Below are positions 9,530 to 19,300 of a DNA stretch of 64,000 nt, one piece after another (position 1 is the first letter of the stretch; every line of letters begins with the position of its first letter). Source of the stretch: Flavobacterium sinopsychrotolerans. Lineage in GTDB: Bacteria > Bacteroidota > Bacteroidia > Flavobacteriales > Flavobacteriaceae. The position numbers and the translations under genes were made by a program. The DNA lies in the NCBI RefSeq assembly GCF_900110375.1, contig NZ_FODN01000001.1, positions 620,001 through 684,000 of the forward strand, written 5' to 3'. The notes under the pieces are model-generated. The model ran no database searches. It saw only the letters and a program-made list of their open reading frames with translations, and was not told where the DNA came from.

Positions 9530-9656
9530 CTTTTTAATCAATTTACTTTCGTCAATTCAGCCTTTTAGGCTTCGTGTGCACAAAGATAAAATTTATTGCG
9601 GATTAGGTTATTTGTTTAATAGGTTATTCGAAAAAAATTATTCGTATTTTCGTAGC

Positions 9657-10646
9657 ATGATTTTAGTCACAGGAGGAACCGGTTTAGTAGGCGCACATTT
9701 AGTGCTTCATTTAATTGATAATGGTGAAAAAGTACGTGCCATTTATCGAAGTGTAACTTCAATAGAGAAAACTAAATCGCTCTTCGCTACCTATAAAAAA
9801 GAATCCCTATTCGACCAAATCGAATGGATGCAAGCTGACATTACCGAAGTTCCTTCATTAGAAATCGCCTTTCAAAATATTGATACCGTGTATCATTGCG
9901 CCGCATTAATTTCTTTTGATCCAAAAGATGAAGATATATTGCGAAAAACAAATATTGAAGGCACAGCAAATATTGTGAATTTTTGCATTGCTTATGAAAT
10001 AAAAAAAATGTGTTTTGTAAGTTCCATTGCCACTTTGGGCGATTTACTGCCTCATGAAAAATTCATTACCGAAGAAACTGAATGGAATCCGGAGAAGCCA
10101 CATAATGATTATGCTATTTCTAAATATGGCGCCGAAATGGAAATCTGGCGCGGACAACAAGAAGGTTTAGAGGTAATAATTGTAAATCCTGGCGTTATTC
10201 TCGGACCCGGTTTTAGAGAGCAAGGAAGTGGACAACTTTTTACGAAAGTAAAAAATGGATTGAAATTTTACACGTTGGGTTTCACCGGATTTGTTGCCGT
10301 TGCTGATGTTGTTCGAATGGCGCATCAATTGATGAAAAGCGAAATCAAAAACGAACGCTTTACTTTGATTGCAGAAAATAGTGTTTTCCGTGACATTCTG
10401 AACGCGATGGCAGATGCACTGGGTGTTCAACGACCTGAAATTCACGCAAAACCCTTTTTTATGGAAATGCTCTGGAGATTGGATTGGATTGCTTCAACTG
10501 TTTTTCAACAAAAGAGAAAATTATCGCAAGCCACTGCAAGAGCTTCCTACTCGGTAAATAATTATTCAAATCAGAAGATTAAAGACTTCTTGGTAACTGA
10601 TTTCACAGACATTCACCACTACATAAAAGAGATTTCAAAACTTTAA
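9657..10646 (+). CDS. NAD-dependent epimerase/dehydratase (SDR family)
   Basis: 329 residues starting at the ATG at 9657; the open frame extends upstream to 9468 but that part lies over tyrS. The Rossmann motif TGGTGLVGAHL is at the very N-terminus. The extended-SDR catalytic segment is present as SSIATLG followed by NDYAISKYGAE (YxxxK), then the usual VNPGVILGPG. The substrate cannot be read; related proteins act on nucleotide sugars, flavonoid-like ketones or steroids. It converges on the DUF4296 gene with 13 bp between them. An imperfect -7 box (TATTTTCG) lies just upstream of the ATG. Confidence 0.87.
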   Translation: MILVTGGTGLVGAHLVLHLIDNGEKVRAIYRSVTSIEKTKSLFATYKKESLFDQIEWMQADITEVPSLEIAFQNIDTVYHCAALISFDPKDEDILRKTNIEGTANIVNFCIAYEIKKMCFVSSIATLGDLLPHEKFITEETEWNPEKPHNDYAISKYGAEMEIWRGQQEGLEVIIVNPGVILGPGFREQGSGQLFTKVKNGLKFYTLGFTGFVAVADVVRMAHQLMKSEIKNERFTLIAENSVFRDILNAMADALGVQRPEIHAKPFFMEMLWRLDWIASTVFQQKRKLSQATARASYSVNNYSNQKIKDFLVTDFTDIHHYIKEISKL

Positions 10647-10659
10647 AACTGCAGGAGAT

Positions 10660-11085
10660 TTATTTCAATTTTGTGGTATCGCCGACAACCGTAGCTGGTT
10701 TTTTATTGTTTTGAAGAACCGGTTTCTTTTTCTTTTTTTTCAAGTTTACTAATGAATCGGTGCTTTTTTTATTGGCATCCAATCGTTTTGTAATTTGTTC
10801 AAACATCAATTTGTAGTCTTCATAATCTGACGCGTAATACACATTACTTTTGGCAAACTGAAGACTGTCAATTTTATATTTTTTATAAATAAAGTCTCTT
10901 GGATTTATTTTAAAGGTATCCAAGGAAGTTGGGTTTTGATATTTGATCGCTTCCAAAATAGATAAATCATACATAATATCAACCATAACATCCTTCTCTA
11001 TAAGTCGTTCAGGCTTATTCACTACTTCTTCTTTACAGCTTACAAACAGTGTTATGGTCATTAAAAGTGTTATGATTTTTCTCAT
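10660..11085 (-). CDS. DUF4296 lipoprotein
   Basis: 141 residues. Lipoprotein signal peptide with C17 (TLFVSC), then a conserved helical segment (DVMVDIMYDLSILEAI) typical of the Bacteroidota DUF4296 family, and a lysine-rich low-complexity tail (about 112-141). Function unknown; it should be an envelope lipoprotein. It follows dihydroorotase with 10 bp between and is probably co-transcribed with it, a neighbourhood I recall as conserved in Flavobacteria. Confidence 0.82.
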   Translation of the reverse strand: MRKIITLLMTITLFVSCKEEVVNKPERLIEKDVMVDIMYDLSILEAIKYQNPTSLDTFKINPRDFIYKKYKIDSLQFAKSNVYYASDYEDYKLMFEQITKRLDANKKSTDSLVNLKKKKKKPVLQNNKKPATVVGDTTKLK

Positions 11086-11095
11086 TTATAAAATT

Positions 11096-12436
11096 TTATC
11101 TTTCGAATAATAAACGTTTTCCGGCACGAATATCTTTTACTTTAAAAGCAGTATATACTAATTGCCCGTTGACAAAAGTATGGGTGATTCTGGATTTAAA
11201 AGTAAAACCTTCAAATGGAGACCAACCACATTTAGCTAAAATATTTTCTTTTTTTACACTCCAAGGCAAACCTGAATTCACGATAACCAAATCCGCATAA
11301 TAGCCTTCTTTGATAAAACCACGTTTTTCAATTTTGAAGATTTTAGCCGGATTATGACACATTTTCTCCACAATTTTCTCCACGCTTATTTTCCCTTGGT
11401 GGTGCGCTTCAAACATAGCCACGACAGCATGTTGAACCAGTGGACCGCCGGAGGGCGCATTCAAATAGGATTGTTTTTTCTCTTCTAAAGTGTGTGGGGC
11501 GTGATCTGTAGCAATCACATCAATTCGGTCATCAAGCAAGGCTTCCCAAAGCACTTTTCTATCATTAGCTGTTTTTACAGCTGGATTCCATTTTATAAGA
11601 TTGCCTTTAGTAGCATAATCATCATTGGTAAACCACAAATGATGCACACAGACTTCGGCAGTGATTTTCTTGTCTTCCAAAGGAATTTTATTGGTAAACA
11701 AATCCATTTCTTTGGCCGTCGAAAGATGAAAAACATGCAAGCGAGCACCTGTTTTTTTAGCCAAAGCAACCGCTTTGGAAGACGAAATATAACACGCTTC
11801 CTCGCTTCGGATCAGGTGATGCACGGTAACGGGAACATCCTCTCCAAACTCTTCTTTATATTTCGCTAAATTGTTTTGTATTGTAGTTTCATCCTCGCAA
11901 TGCACCGCAATAAGCATGGGCGTACTGGAAAATATTTTTTCTAGTGTTGCTTCGTTATCCACCAACATATTTCCGGTTGAGGAACCTAAGAATATTTTGA
12001 TTCCGGCAACATTCTTCGGATTTGTTTTTAAAACTTCCTCCAAATTATCGTTGGTAGCGCCCATCATAAACGAATAATTCGCATACGATTTCTGTGCAGC
12101 CAATTCATATTTTTGCTCTAATATTTCTTGGGTAACCGCATTTGGAACCGTGTTGGGTTGTTCTATGTAGGAAGTGATTCCGCCTGCAACTGCTGCTCTG
12201 GATTCGGATTCAATATCACCTTTGTGCGTGAGTCCTGGTTCTCTGAAATGTACTTGATCATCAATAGCACCGGGCATTAAATAATTTCCTTCGGCGTCGA
12301 TAATTTTGCAATCGGATGATTTAGCACTGATACTTTCTGAAATTTCAACAATTAAGTCATTCTCAATTAATACATCGCCTTCAAAAATTACCCCTTCATT
12401 TACTATTTTGGCATTCTTAATTAAAACCCTGTTCAT
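11096..12436 (-). CDS. pyrC: Dihydroorotase
   Basis: 446 residues, the third step of de novo pyrimidine synthesis (carbamoyl-aspartate to dihydroorotate). An amidohydrolase of the long (class I-type) dihydroorotase form. Metal ligands are visible as DQVHFREPG (60-68), with later histidines in VHCED and HVFHLSTAKE and the catalytic aspartate in ATDHAPHT. The terminal part (IKEGYYADLVIVN...) is the usual amidohydrolase composite domain. It lies between the mannosyltransferase and the DUF4296 lipoprotein on the same strand with gaps of 10-12 bp, so an operon is likely. It could in principle be a related hydantoinase-like enzyme, but the HFREPG motif favours dihydroorotase. Confidence 0.93.
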   Translation of the reverse strand: MNRVLIKNAKIVNEGVIFEGDVLIENDLIVEISESISAKSSDCKIIDAEGNYLMPGAIDDQVHFREPGLTHKGDIESESRAAVAGGITSYIEQPNTVPNAVTQEILEQKYELAAQKSYANYSFMMGATNDNLEEVLKTNPKNVAGIKIFLGSSTGNMLVDNEATLEKIFSSTPMLIAVHCEDETTIQNNLAKYKEEFGEDVPVTVHHLIRSEEACYISSSKAVALAKKTGARLHVFHLSTAKEMDLFTNKIPLEDKKITAEVCVHHLWFTNDDYATKGNLIKWNPAVKTANDRKVLWEALLDDRIDVIATDHAPHTLEEKKQSYLNAPSGGPLVQHAVVAMFEAHHQGKISVEKIVEKMCHNPAKIFKIEKRGFIKEGYYADLVIVNSGLPWSVKKENILAKCGWSPFEGFTFKSRITHTFVNGQLVYTAFKVKDIRAGKRLLFER

Positions 12437-12448
12437 CGTATCTTTTTC

Positions 12449-13174
12449 TTATAATGTGTTGAATAATCTTTTTAATCTAAGCGCAATAACTCCAAAAACG
12501 GCTTCAACTATTATTGAATTACTCATCTTGGATTGCCCTTTTGTCCGGTCGGTAAAAATAATTGGAACCTCCGTAATTTGAAACTTTTTACAATACGTTC
12601 TGTATTTCATTTCAATTTGGAAAGCGTAACCAACAAATTTTATTTTATCTAAATTGATCTCTTCTAAAACTTTTCTTTTGTAACAGACGAATCCCGCTGT
12701 GGCATCATGAATTTTCATTCCCGTAATCATTCGCACATAAACCGATGCAAAATACGACATCAGAACGCGACTTAACGGCCAGTTTACCACATTTACACCA
12801 GTGACATAACGGGAGCCAATCGCTAAATCAGCATCACCAAAATGACAGGCGGTGTATAATTTTTCTAAATCGTTGGGGTTATGGGAAAAATCAGCATCCA
12901 TTTCAAAAATAAAATCATATTTATGTTGCAACGCCCATCTGAATCCATGAACATAAGCTGTTCCTAAACCTGATTTTTTATCCCTTTTTTCCAAAAACAA
13001 TCGACCCTCAAATTCAGACTGAAGTAAAACGACCTTATCAGCAGTGTGATCGGGTGAATTATCATCAATAATAAGAACATGAAAAGGTTTATGTTGCGAA
13101 AGCACCGATCGAATAATGCTTTCTATATTTTCAATTTCGTTATAGGTAGGAATTATAACAATACAATCATTCAT
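12449..13174 (-). CDS. Polyprenol-phosphate mannosyltransferase-like glycosyltransferase (GT2)
   Basis: 241 residues from MNDCIVIIPTYNE; the frame is open 26 codons further upstream but that extension lacks family character. A GT-A fold with VIIPTYNEIENIE at the N-terminus, IIDDNSPDHTA (about 41-51) and the metal-binding EMDADFSHNP. DPM1-like enzymes transfer mannose (or another hexose) from a nucleotide sugar to a polyprenyl phosphate at the membrane. There is no C-terminal membrane domain, as in the short soluble form. First gene of the presumed operon with dihydroorotase and DUF4296, divergent from the DUF4271 gene. Confidence 0.88.
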   Translation of the reverse strand: MNDCIVIIPTYNEIENIESIIRSVLSQHKPFHVLIIDDNSPDHTADKVVLLQSEFEGRLFLEKRDKKSGLGTAYVHGFRWALQHKYDFIFEMDADFSHNPNDLEKLYTACHFGDADLAIGSRYVTGVNVVNWPLSRVLMSYFASVYVRMITGMKIHDATAGFVCYKRKVLEEINLDKIKFVGYAFQIEMKYRTYCKKFQITEVPIIFTDRTKGQSKMSNSIIVEAVFGVIALRLKRLFNTL

Positions 13175-13263
13175 ATTTTCGACTAATTTCACCGCAAAAG
13201 TAAACTTTTTATGCCATTTCATCCTTAATAAAATTATAATAAAAAGAATCATGGAAAAATTAG

Positions 13264-13271
13264 TAATTTTG
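13264..13271 (+). promoter_or_regulatory. -7 box (TAATTTTG) for the DUF4271 gene
   Basis: TAATTTTG fits TAnnTTTG and ends only 7 bp before the start codon at 13279, implying a nearly leaderless transcript. Confidence 0.5.
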
Positions 13272-13278
13272 CATCGTT

Positions 13279-13950
13279 ATGATCGAAACTATACTTCATC
13301 CCCGAATAACTGAGAACAAAGACTGGGCGACCGCTCTTTTTGTTCTGTCGTTTGCTATTATTGCGATTACCAAATCTATTTTTGAAAATCGATTTGGTGA
13401 TTTTGCTAATCTAATTTTTTCAAACAAATACACTAAAGTTTATAGAGATAACAGCCATTTAAAAAGCGGCTTTACCATCTCTTTATTTTTTGTACAGATT
13501 ATTTCCCTTGCCTTTTTCATTCAGATTTCGCTGAGTTATTTTGGTCATGCCTCAAAAACAGATTGGGTGCTGTACATCCAAATATTTACGTTCCTTATTT
13601 TCTTTATTTTATCTAAATATCTAATAGAAAAAATAATTGCCACATCTTTCAATATTGAAGAATTTATGGATCAGTTTAACCTTCAAAAAGTCACTTATAG
13701 AACCTATATTGGATTATTGATACTGCCAATCAATATTATTTTGTTCTATTATGACTCCATTTCAAGAAATATCCCAGCATTAATTATAGTTATAATTCTA
13801 GCAATCAATATGTTAACTTATTCTATTTCAATAAAAAATTATCAAAATTTAATATTCGGTAAGTTGTTTTATTTTATTTTATATCTTTGCACTCTTGAAA
13901 TAGCACCCTATTATTTTATGTATTATTGGTTTACAAAAGGGAGTGCTTAG
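13279..13950 (+). CDS. DUF4271 integral membrane protein
   Basis: 223 residues with about five to six hydrophobic spans (around 17-36, 64-86, 98-118, 140-160, 167-184 and 196-216), consistent with the Bacteroidota DUF4271 family of unknown function. Placement directly before a HemD-like gene is a conserved arrangement I recall for Flavobacteria. The last 8 bp overlap the open frame of the next gene, but the chosen start of that gene lies 13 bp beyond this stop. Its 3' end also carries the promoter of the next gene. Confidence 0.82.
   Translation: MIETILHPRITENKDWATALFVLSFAIIAITKSIFENRFGDFANLIFSNKYTKVYRDNSHLKSGFTISLFFVQIISLAFFIQISLSYFGHASKTDWVLYIQIFTFLIFFILSKYLIEKIIATSFNIEEFMDQFNLQKVTYRTYIGLLILPINIILFYYDSISRNIPALIIVIILAINMLTYSISIKNYQNLIFGKLFYFILYLCTLEIAPYYFMYYWFTKGSA
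13882..13889 (+). promoter_or_regulatory. -7 box (TATCTTTG) inside the DUF4271 gene, serving hemD
   Basis: TATCTTTG is a perfect TAnnTTTG and lies 74 bp before the hemD-like start codon, within the last codons of the upstream gene. A TTG at 13864-13866 is 15 bp upstream, slightly short of the usual spacing. Confidence 0.5.
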
Positions 13951-13963
13951 AAAACGTTTAGAT

Positions 13964-14713
13964 ATGAAAGTGAAAACAATTTTGGTGTCACAACCCGAGC
14001 CTAAGGTGGAAAATTCCCCTTACTTTGAACTTCAACAAAAGCATAAAGTAAAAATTGATTTCAGACCTTTTATTCACGTAGAAGGAGTTAATGCAAAAGA
14101 GATTAGACTTCAAAAAATCGATCTTAATCATTACACCGCGATTATTTTAACGAGTAAAAATGCCGTAGATCATTTTTTCAGAGTGGCTGATGAGATGCGT
14201 TATAAAGTTCCGGAAGGATTAAAATACTTCTGCCAATCAGAAGCTATTGCTTTTTACCTGCAAAAATACGTTGTGTACAGAAAACGTAAAATTTACGTTG
14301 GACCAAAAGATTTTGCTGATTTATCTCCACTGATAAAAAAATACAAAGACGAAAAATTCTTATTACCTGCTTCAGATCAATTGAATGCCGATGCGCCAAT
14401 AACGCTAAACGCATTAAAAGTAGATTGGACTCCAGCCGTTTTTTACAGAACTGTAATGAGTGATTTATCCGATTTAGCCGATGTATATTATGATGTTTTG
14501 GCTTTCTTCAGCCCAACCGGAATAAAATCATTGTTTATGAATTTCCCGGATTTCGAACAAAATGACACTCGAATTGCAGTTTTTGGAAGTACTACCCAAA
14601 AAGAAGCGTTAGATCACGGTTTGAGAGTGGATATTCTTGCACCAACACCAGCAACACCTTCGATGACAATGGCTTTGGAAAAATACATTATTGAAGCCAA
14701 TAAAGGAAAATAA
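13964..14713 (+). CDS. hemD: Uroporphyrinogen-III synthase (HemD)
   Basis: 249 residues from MKVKTILVSQPEP; the seven codons before it in the open frame overlap the DUF4271 gene and are not family-like. HemD closes and inverts ring D of hydroxymethylbilane to give uroporphyrinogen III in heme synthesis. The two-lobed HemD fold is suggested by the N-terminal TILVSQPEPKVENSPYFELQ, ILTSKNAVDHFF, the middle VFYRTVMSDL and the C-terminal LAFFSPTGIKSLF and FGSTTQKEA. HemD sequences diverge strongly, so the call rests on these segments. A promoter inside the upstream gene and a strong terminator downstream frame it. Confidence 0.87.
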   Translation: MKVKTILVSQPEPKVENSPYFELQQKHKVKIDFRPFIHVEGVNAKEIRLQKIDLNHYTAIILTSKNAVDHFFRVADEMRYKVPEGLKYFCQSEAIAFYLQKYVVYRKRKIYVGPKDFADLSPLIKKYKDEKFLLPASDQLNADAPITLNALKVDWTPAVFYRTVMSDLSDLADVYYDVLAFFSPTGIKSLFMNFPDFEQNDTRIAVFGSTTQKEALDHGLRVDILAPTPATPSMTMALEKYIIEANKGK

Positions 14714-14736
14714 AAAATTACTTTTCAGATACAATT

Positions 14737-14768
14737 AAAGCCATTCGCAAATCCGAATGGCTTTTTTT
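14737..14768 (+). terminator. Rho-independent terminator after hemD
   Basis: A perfect 11-bp stem AAAGCCATTCG / CGAATGGCTTT with a six-base loop is followed by a T tract. Confidence 0.92.
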
Positions 14769-14878
14769 ATGACGTAAATTTTAAAAAAGGCGAGTTATTC
14801 TTTACACTAATCGTTTTTTACTTAAATTTGATTTTCAATTCAAACTAAATTTCATATTTTAGTTTAAAACAACAACTC

Positions 14879-15349
14879 ATGAAAATCAATTCCCTAATAG
14901 TAGAAATTGACGGTATCGATAAAGAGATTTTACGCGACCTGATGGAAGATGCCCGAAAACCAATTCTTCAAATCGCCAATAAAATAGGAATTTCAGGGGC
15001 GGCAATCCATCAACGCTTACGAAAACTGGAGCAATCCGGTGTTATTTCGGGATCAAAATTCACCGTAAACAATAAAATTTTAGGATATAATACGATGGCT
15101 TTTGTTGGGATTTATTTGGACAAAGCCGCCAGAAACCCAGAAGCCGTAAGGGATTTAAAGAAAATTCCTGAAGTATTGGAATGCCATTACACCACAGGAA
15201 ACTGGTCGATTCTAATCAAAATTATTTGTCGCGATAACGAACATTTGATGCAATTACTCAACACCAAAATCCAAGCGATAGAAGGCGTTTCCAGAACAGA
15301 AACCTTCATTTCCTTAGACCAGCAAATCGACAGGCAGATTCAACTATAG
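14879..15349 (+). CDS. Lrp/AsnC-family transcriptional regulator
   Basis: 156 residues. The N-terminal winged helix-turn-helix (about 10-70: IDGIDKEILRDLMEDARKP then IGISGAAIHQRLRKLEQSG) and the C-terminal RAM effector-binding domain (about 72-150, with AFVGIYLDKAA and ECHYTTGNWSILIKI) are both complete. The protein should form dimers to octamers and respond to an amino acid. No amino-acid metabolism gene lies adjacent, so the regulon cannot be inferred; a global role as in Lrp is possible. It converges on the zinc peptidase gene with a shared terminator. Confidence 0.92.
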   Translation: MKINSLIVEIDGIDKEILRDLMEDARKPILQIANKIGISGAAIHQRLRKLEQSGVISGSKFTVNNKILGYNTMAFVGIYLDKAARNPEAVRDLKKIPEVLECHYTTGNWSILIKIICRDNEHLMQLLNTKIQAIEGVSRTETFISLDQQIDRQIQL

Positions 15350-15386
15350 TCTTTTGGTTAATCGTTGATTTGGTTATTTGATAAAA

Positions 15387-15418
15387 AAAATCCGCTTTGT
15401 TTTCACAAGACGGATTTT
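15387..15418. terminator. Bidirectional terminator between the Lrp gene and the zinc peptidase gene
   Basis: AAAATCCG...TTGT / ACAAG..CGGATTTT forms a stem with a 2-bp internal mismatch, flanked by A and T runs on both sides, between two convergent genes. Confidence 0.75.
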
Positions 15419-15437
15419 ATATTTCCTTCAAAAAATG

Positions 15438-16127
15438 TTAATCTCTTCTGCTTCCTCCCATATAAATCGAAACGTAATACAACAGCGTAGCGATAGATCC
15501 CAAAGCAGCTACCACATACGTTCTGGCAGCCCATTTAAGCGAATCTTTCGCCCCCGCTTGTTCTTGTTGCGTCAGCATTCTTTTGTTTTCTAACCAAGCT
15601 AATGCGCGATTACTCGCATCATATTCTACCGGTAAAGTAACAATCGAAAATAAAGTGGTTGCAGCAAAAATGATGATTCCAATCAACAATAATGATGGAA
15701 AAGTTTTCATCATTAAGATTCCGGCAAGCAAAATCCATTGCATGTACGTTGACGCCACATTTACCACTGGTACTAATTTAGAACGCATCGTAAGCCATTG
15801 ATATCCTACAGCATGTTGTACAGCGTGACCACATTCGTGCGCTGCAACAGCTGCCGCAGCGGCATTGCGCTGGTTGTAAACCGCCTCACTTAGATTCACG
15901 GTTTTATCTACCGGATTGTAATGATCCGTCAAACGTCCCGGTGTCGAGATTACTCTCACATCGCGAATTCCGTTATCGGCAAGCATTTTTTCGGCGATTT
16001 CAGCGCCAGACATTCCGTTTTGTAATTGTAATTTAGAATAATGTTCAAATTTGCTTTTTAGTCTTGAACTAACTAACCAGCTGAAAAGCATAATTGCTCC
16101 GGCAAGAATCAAATAACCCATTCCCAT
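15438..16127 (-). CDS. Membrane zinc metallopeptidase (YugP-like)
   Basis: 229 residues of the neutral zinc metallopeptidase family typified by B. subtilis YugP. An N-terminal membrane segment (about 5-20), zinc-binding HECGH at 97-101 in AAVAAHECGHAVQHA, and two more hydrophobic spans (about 124-160 and 205-222). The family is membrane-bound with unknown substrate. The start MGMGYLIL could equally be the second Met. The gene is monocistronic by appearance: convergent to the Lrp gene downstream and about 200 bp from leuS upstream. Confidence 0.88.
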   Translation of the reverse strand: MGMGYLILAGAIMLFSWLVSSRLKSKFEHYSKLQLQNGMSGAEIAEKMLADNGIRDVRVISTPGRLTDHYNPVDKTVNLSEAVYNQRNAAAAAVAAHECGHAVQHAVGYQWLTMRSKLVPVVNVASTYMQWILLAGILMMKTFPSLLLIGIIIFAATTLFSIVTLPVEYDASNRALAWLENKRMLTQQEQAGAKDSLKWAARTYVVAALGSIATLLYYVSIYMGGSRRD

Positions 16128-16216
16128 ATTTTTGTCTTTTAATTGTATTGTTAAAGTTATAAAAGAATTATCAAAATCTGAACCAATTTTTTAAAATGTC
16201 AATTTGGCATTGGAAA

Positions 16217-16260
16217 ATGGAACGCGGCTAACGCAGATGAAACGGATTTACGCAGATTTT
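16217..16260. repeat. Degenerate short-period intergenic repeat (AACGC-type words)
   Basis: AACGCGGCTAACGCAGATG followed by AAACGGATTTACGCAGATT contains repeated ACGCxGAT-like words with a period near 15 bp. It lies between leuS and the zinc peptidase gene and is clearly GC-richer than its surroundings. Words of this kind recur between genes in Flavobacterium as far as I recall. No coding potential is supported. Confidence 0.4.
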
Positions 16261-16278
16261 TATTTATTAGAATCAAAA

Positions 16279-16308
16279 AATCCAAATTCTAAAAATAGAA
16301 TTTGGATT
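16279..16308 (-). terminator. Terminator of leuS
   Basis: A perfect 13-bp stem AATCCAAATTCTA / TAGAATTTGGATT with a four-base loop. Read on the minus strand it is followed by T residues, starting 27 bp after the leuS stop codon. Confidence 0.85.
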
Positions 16309-16334
16309 AATATGATTATTGCAATATTGAATAC

Positions 16335-19300
16335 CTATCCCACCAAGTTAATGATTTTTCCCGGAACAATTATCACCTTATTTGGCGTTCTTCCTTCTAA
16401 TTGTTTGATTGTTCTTTCGTCTTTCATCACGATTTCCTCGATTTGTTCTTTGGTTAAATCCAAAGGTAACACCATCGTGAAACGCATTTTACCATTGAAA
16501 GAAACTGGATATTCCTTTTCACTCTCCACTAAATATTTAGCTTCAAAAACAGGAAAAGCAACCGTTGCAATCGAACCTGTATTTCCTAATAATGACCATA
16601 ATTCTTCGGCGATGTGAGGCGCATACGGCGAAATCACAATTGCTAATGGTTCCAATATTGCACGAGAATGACAATTTTGCGTAGACAATTCATTCACACA
16701 AATCATAAACTGAGAAACTGATGTATTAAAAGAGAAACCTTCAATATCTTCCGCCACTTTTTTGATGGTTTTATGTAATGATTTCAAGTTGTCTTTGGTT
16801 GGCGCGTCATTGGTCACAATCAAACCATTATCATCAAAATACAAACGACACAATTTTTTCAAGAAACCAAAAACTCCCGAAATTCCTGCCGTATTCCATG
16901 GTTTTGCTTGTTCCAAAGGTCCTAAGAACATTTCGTACAAACGCAAGGTATCTGCACCGTATTCGTTACAAATATCATCCGGAGTTATTACATTGTGATA
17001 TGATTTTGACATTTTTTCAACTTCACGACCAACAGTAAATTTTGAACTTTTACCAAATGAAATAAATTTTGCGTCTTTAAATTCTAAAGAATATTTTGAA
17101 TCCTTGACAAACTTATCAATTAACAATTCATTAGTACTTTCATTAATAAGTTTTAAATCAATTCTAATTGGACTAAAATTGAAGGCTACGCAGAAAGGAT
17201 CAATCGAATTAAAACTTATTCTAAATGAGTCATCAGAATGTTGCTCCTGTAAGATTTGCAACAAACTCGACAAAACGACTCTAATGTCTCTTAAATCAAC
17301 TATATCAGATTCCGTAAAAGATTCTTTAATTTTATCTCGATATTCAACTCCCTCAAGATTACTTTCTACAATGTCAATTATTTGATAAACCCAATAATTA
17401 CTTAATAAAGTCTCAACTCCATCATTATTAAACAATTTTGAATTTAAAGAATCTAACTTGTCTTTTAGTTTATTGTATTTTTTTAAAAAATCATATTCAA
17501 TAATTGTTGCAGGAAGTTTTAGCATCATAAATTCTTCATCCAAAACACCTGTATATAAATAAGAACTTACTTCTGCTCTTAAAACATAAGCACTATTCCC
17601 TAAAATCATTCCCTGATTAATCAGTTTTTTGAATGGTTCTTCAGTTGGTGCAAAACCTTTGTCTTTTAGGAATTTGTTCCAAAAACGAGAATACAATAAA
17701 TGTCCGGTCGCGTGTTCGCTTCCGCCAATATATAAATCAACACTTTCCCAATATGCAAGTGCGTCTTTGCTTGCAAACTCATTCTCATTGTGCGCATCCA
17801 TATAACGCATCCAATACCAAGAACTTCCCGCCCAACCTGGCATCGTGTTCAATTCTAAAGGAAATATCGTTTCATTATCTACTAAATCCGTATTTACAAC
17901 TTCATTCGTTTCGGTATTCCAAGCCCAAACCGTAGCGTTCCCTAAAGGCGGCAAACCGTCTTCAGTTGGTAAATATTTTTCTACTTCCGGCAAGATGATT
18001 GGCAAATGTTGCGCATCAATCATTTGCGGCAAGCCATTCACATAATATACAGGAAACGGTTCTCCCCAATAACGCTGGCGAGAGAAAACGGCATCACGCA
18101 AACGGTAATTCGTTTTTCCTTTTCCTTGATTTAATTTTTCTAGTTCCTCAATTACTTTTTGAGTTCCTTTTTTGTAATCTAATCCATTTAGAAAATCAGA
18201 ATCTACCAGTTGAAAACCTTCTTTAGCTCCAAAAGCAGCTTCAGATATATCTTTATTAAAAATGTTCTTGATTTCCTGCATTCCGTTTTGACCTTTGAAG
18301 AAATTCGCAAAAGCATAATCTCTTTCGTCGCCACAAGGAACCGCCATAACAGCGCCTGTTCCATAACCTGCCAAAACATAATCGCCAATCCAAACCGGAA
18401 TTGGTTCTTTTGTAAACGGATGTTCTGCATAAGCTCCGGTGAATACTCCAGAAATGGTTTTTACATCGGCCATACGTTCTCTTTCGGAACGTTTTGACGT
18501 TTTTTCTATATAAGCATCTACTTCCGCTTTTTGTTCTGCAGTTGTAATTTGAGAAACTAATTCGTGTTCCGGAGCCAATGTCATGAACGTAACTCCAAAA
18601 ATAGTATCTGGTCTTGTAGTAAACACATCGATATATTGTTGCTCACTTTCGACTTTCGACTTTTGACTTTCGACTTTGAAAGAAACAGTCGCTCCAACGG
18701 ATTTTCCAATCCAGTTTCTTTGGCTTTCTTTGATACTTTCGCTCCAATCAATATCATTTAAACCTTGTAATAAACGTTCTGCATAAGCCGAAATTCGCAT
18801 GCTCCATTGCGTCATTTTTTTACGAACAACCGTAAAGCCACCTCGCTCCGAAACACCATTTACGATCTCGTCATTCGCTAAAACGGTTCCTAATCCCGGA
18901 CACCAGTTCACTTCAGTCTCGGCTAAATAAGTCAATCTGTATTGCAGCAAAATTTTCTCCTGCTGTTCTTTTGCGAAAGCATTCCATTCATTTGACGAAA
19001 AACTTTCGATGTTTTCATCACAAACAGCATTAACACTTGCATTTCCTTCTGTTGAAAAAATGGAAACTAAAGTCGAAATATCTTCGGCTTTGTCACTGTT
19101 TTTATTGTACCAAGAATTGAATAATTGGATAAAAATCCATTGTGTATGCTTGTAATAATCCGGATTTGAAGTGCGGACTTCTCTACTCCAATCGAACGAA
19201 AATCCAATTTTGTCCAATTGCTTTCTATATCCCGCAATTTTATTTCCTTCTTTATCCGTTCCACCGTCAATGTTTACCGAAGTCGTATCTTCCGGACGCT

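Noticed and set aside
16204..16617. 137-residue plus-strand frame over the leuS end
   Set aside because: Antisense to the conserved LeuRS C-terminus, and its first part comes from the intergenic repeat.
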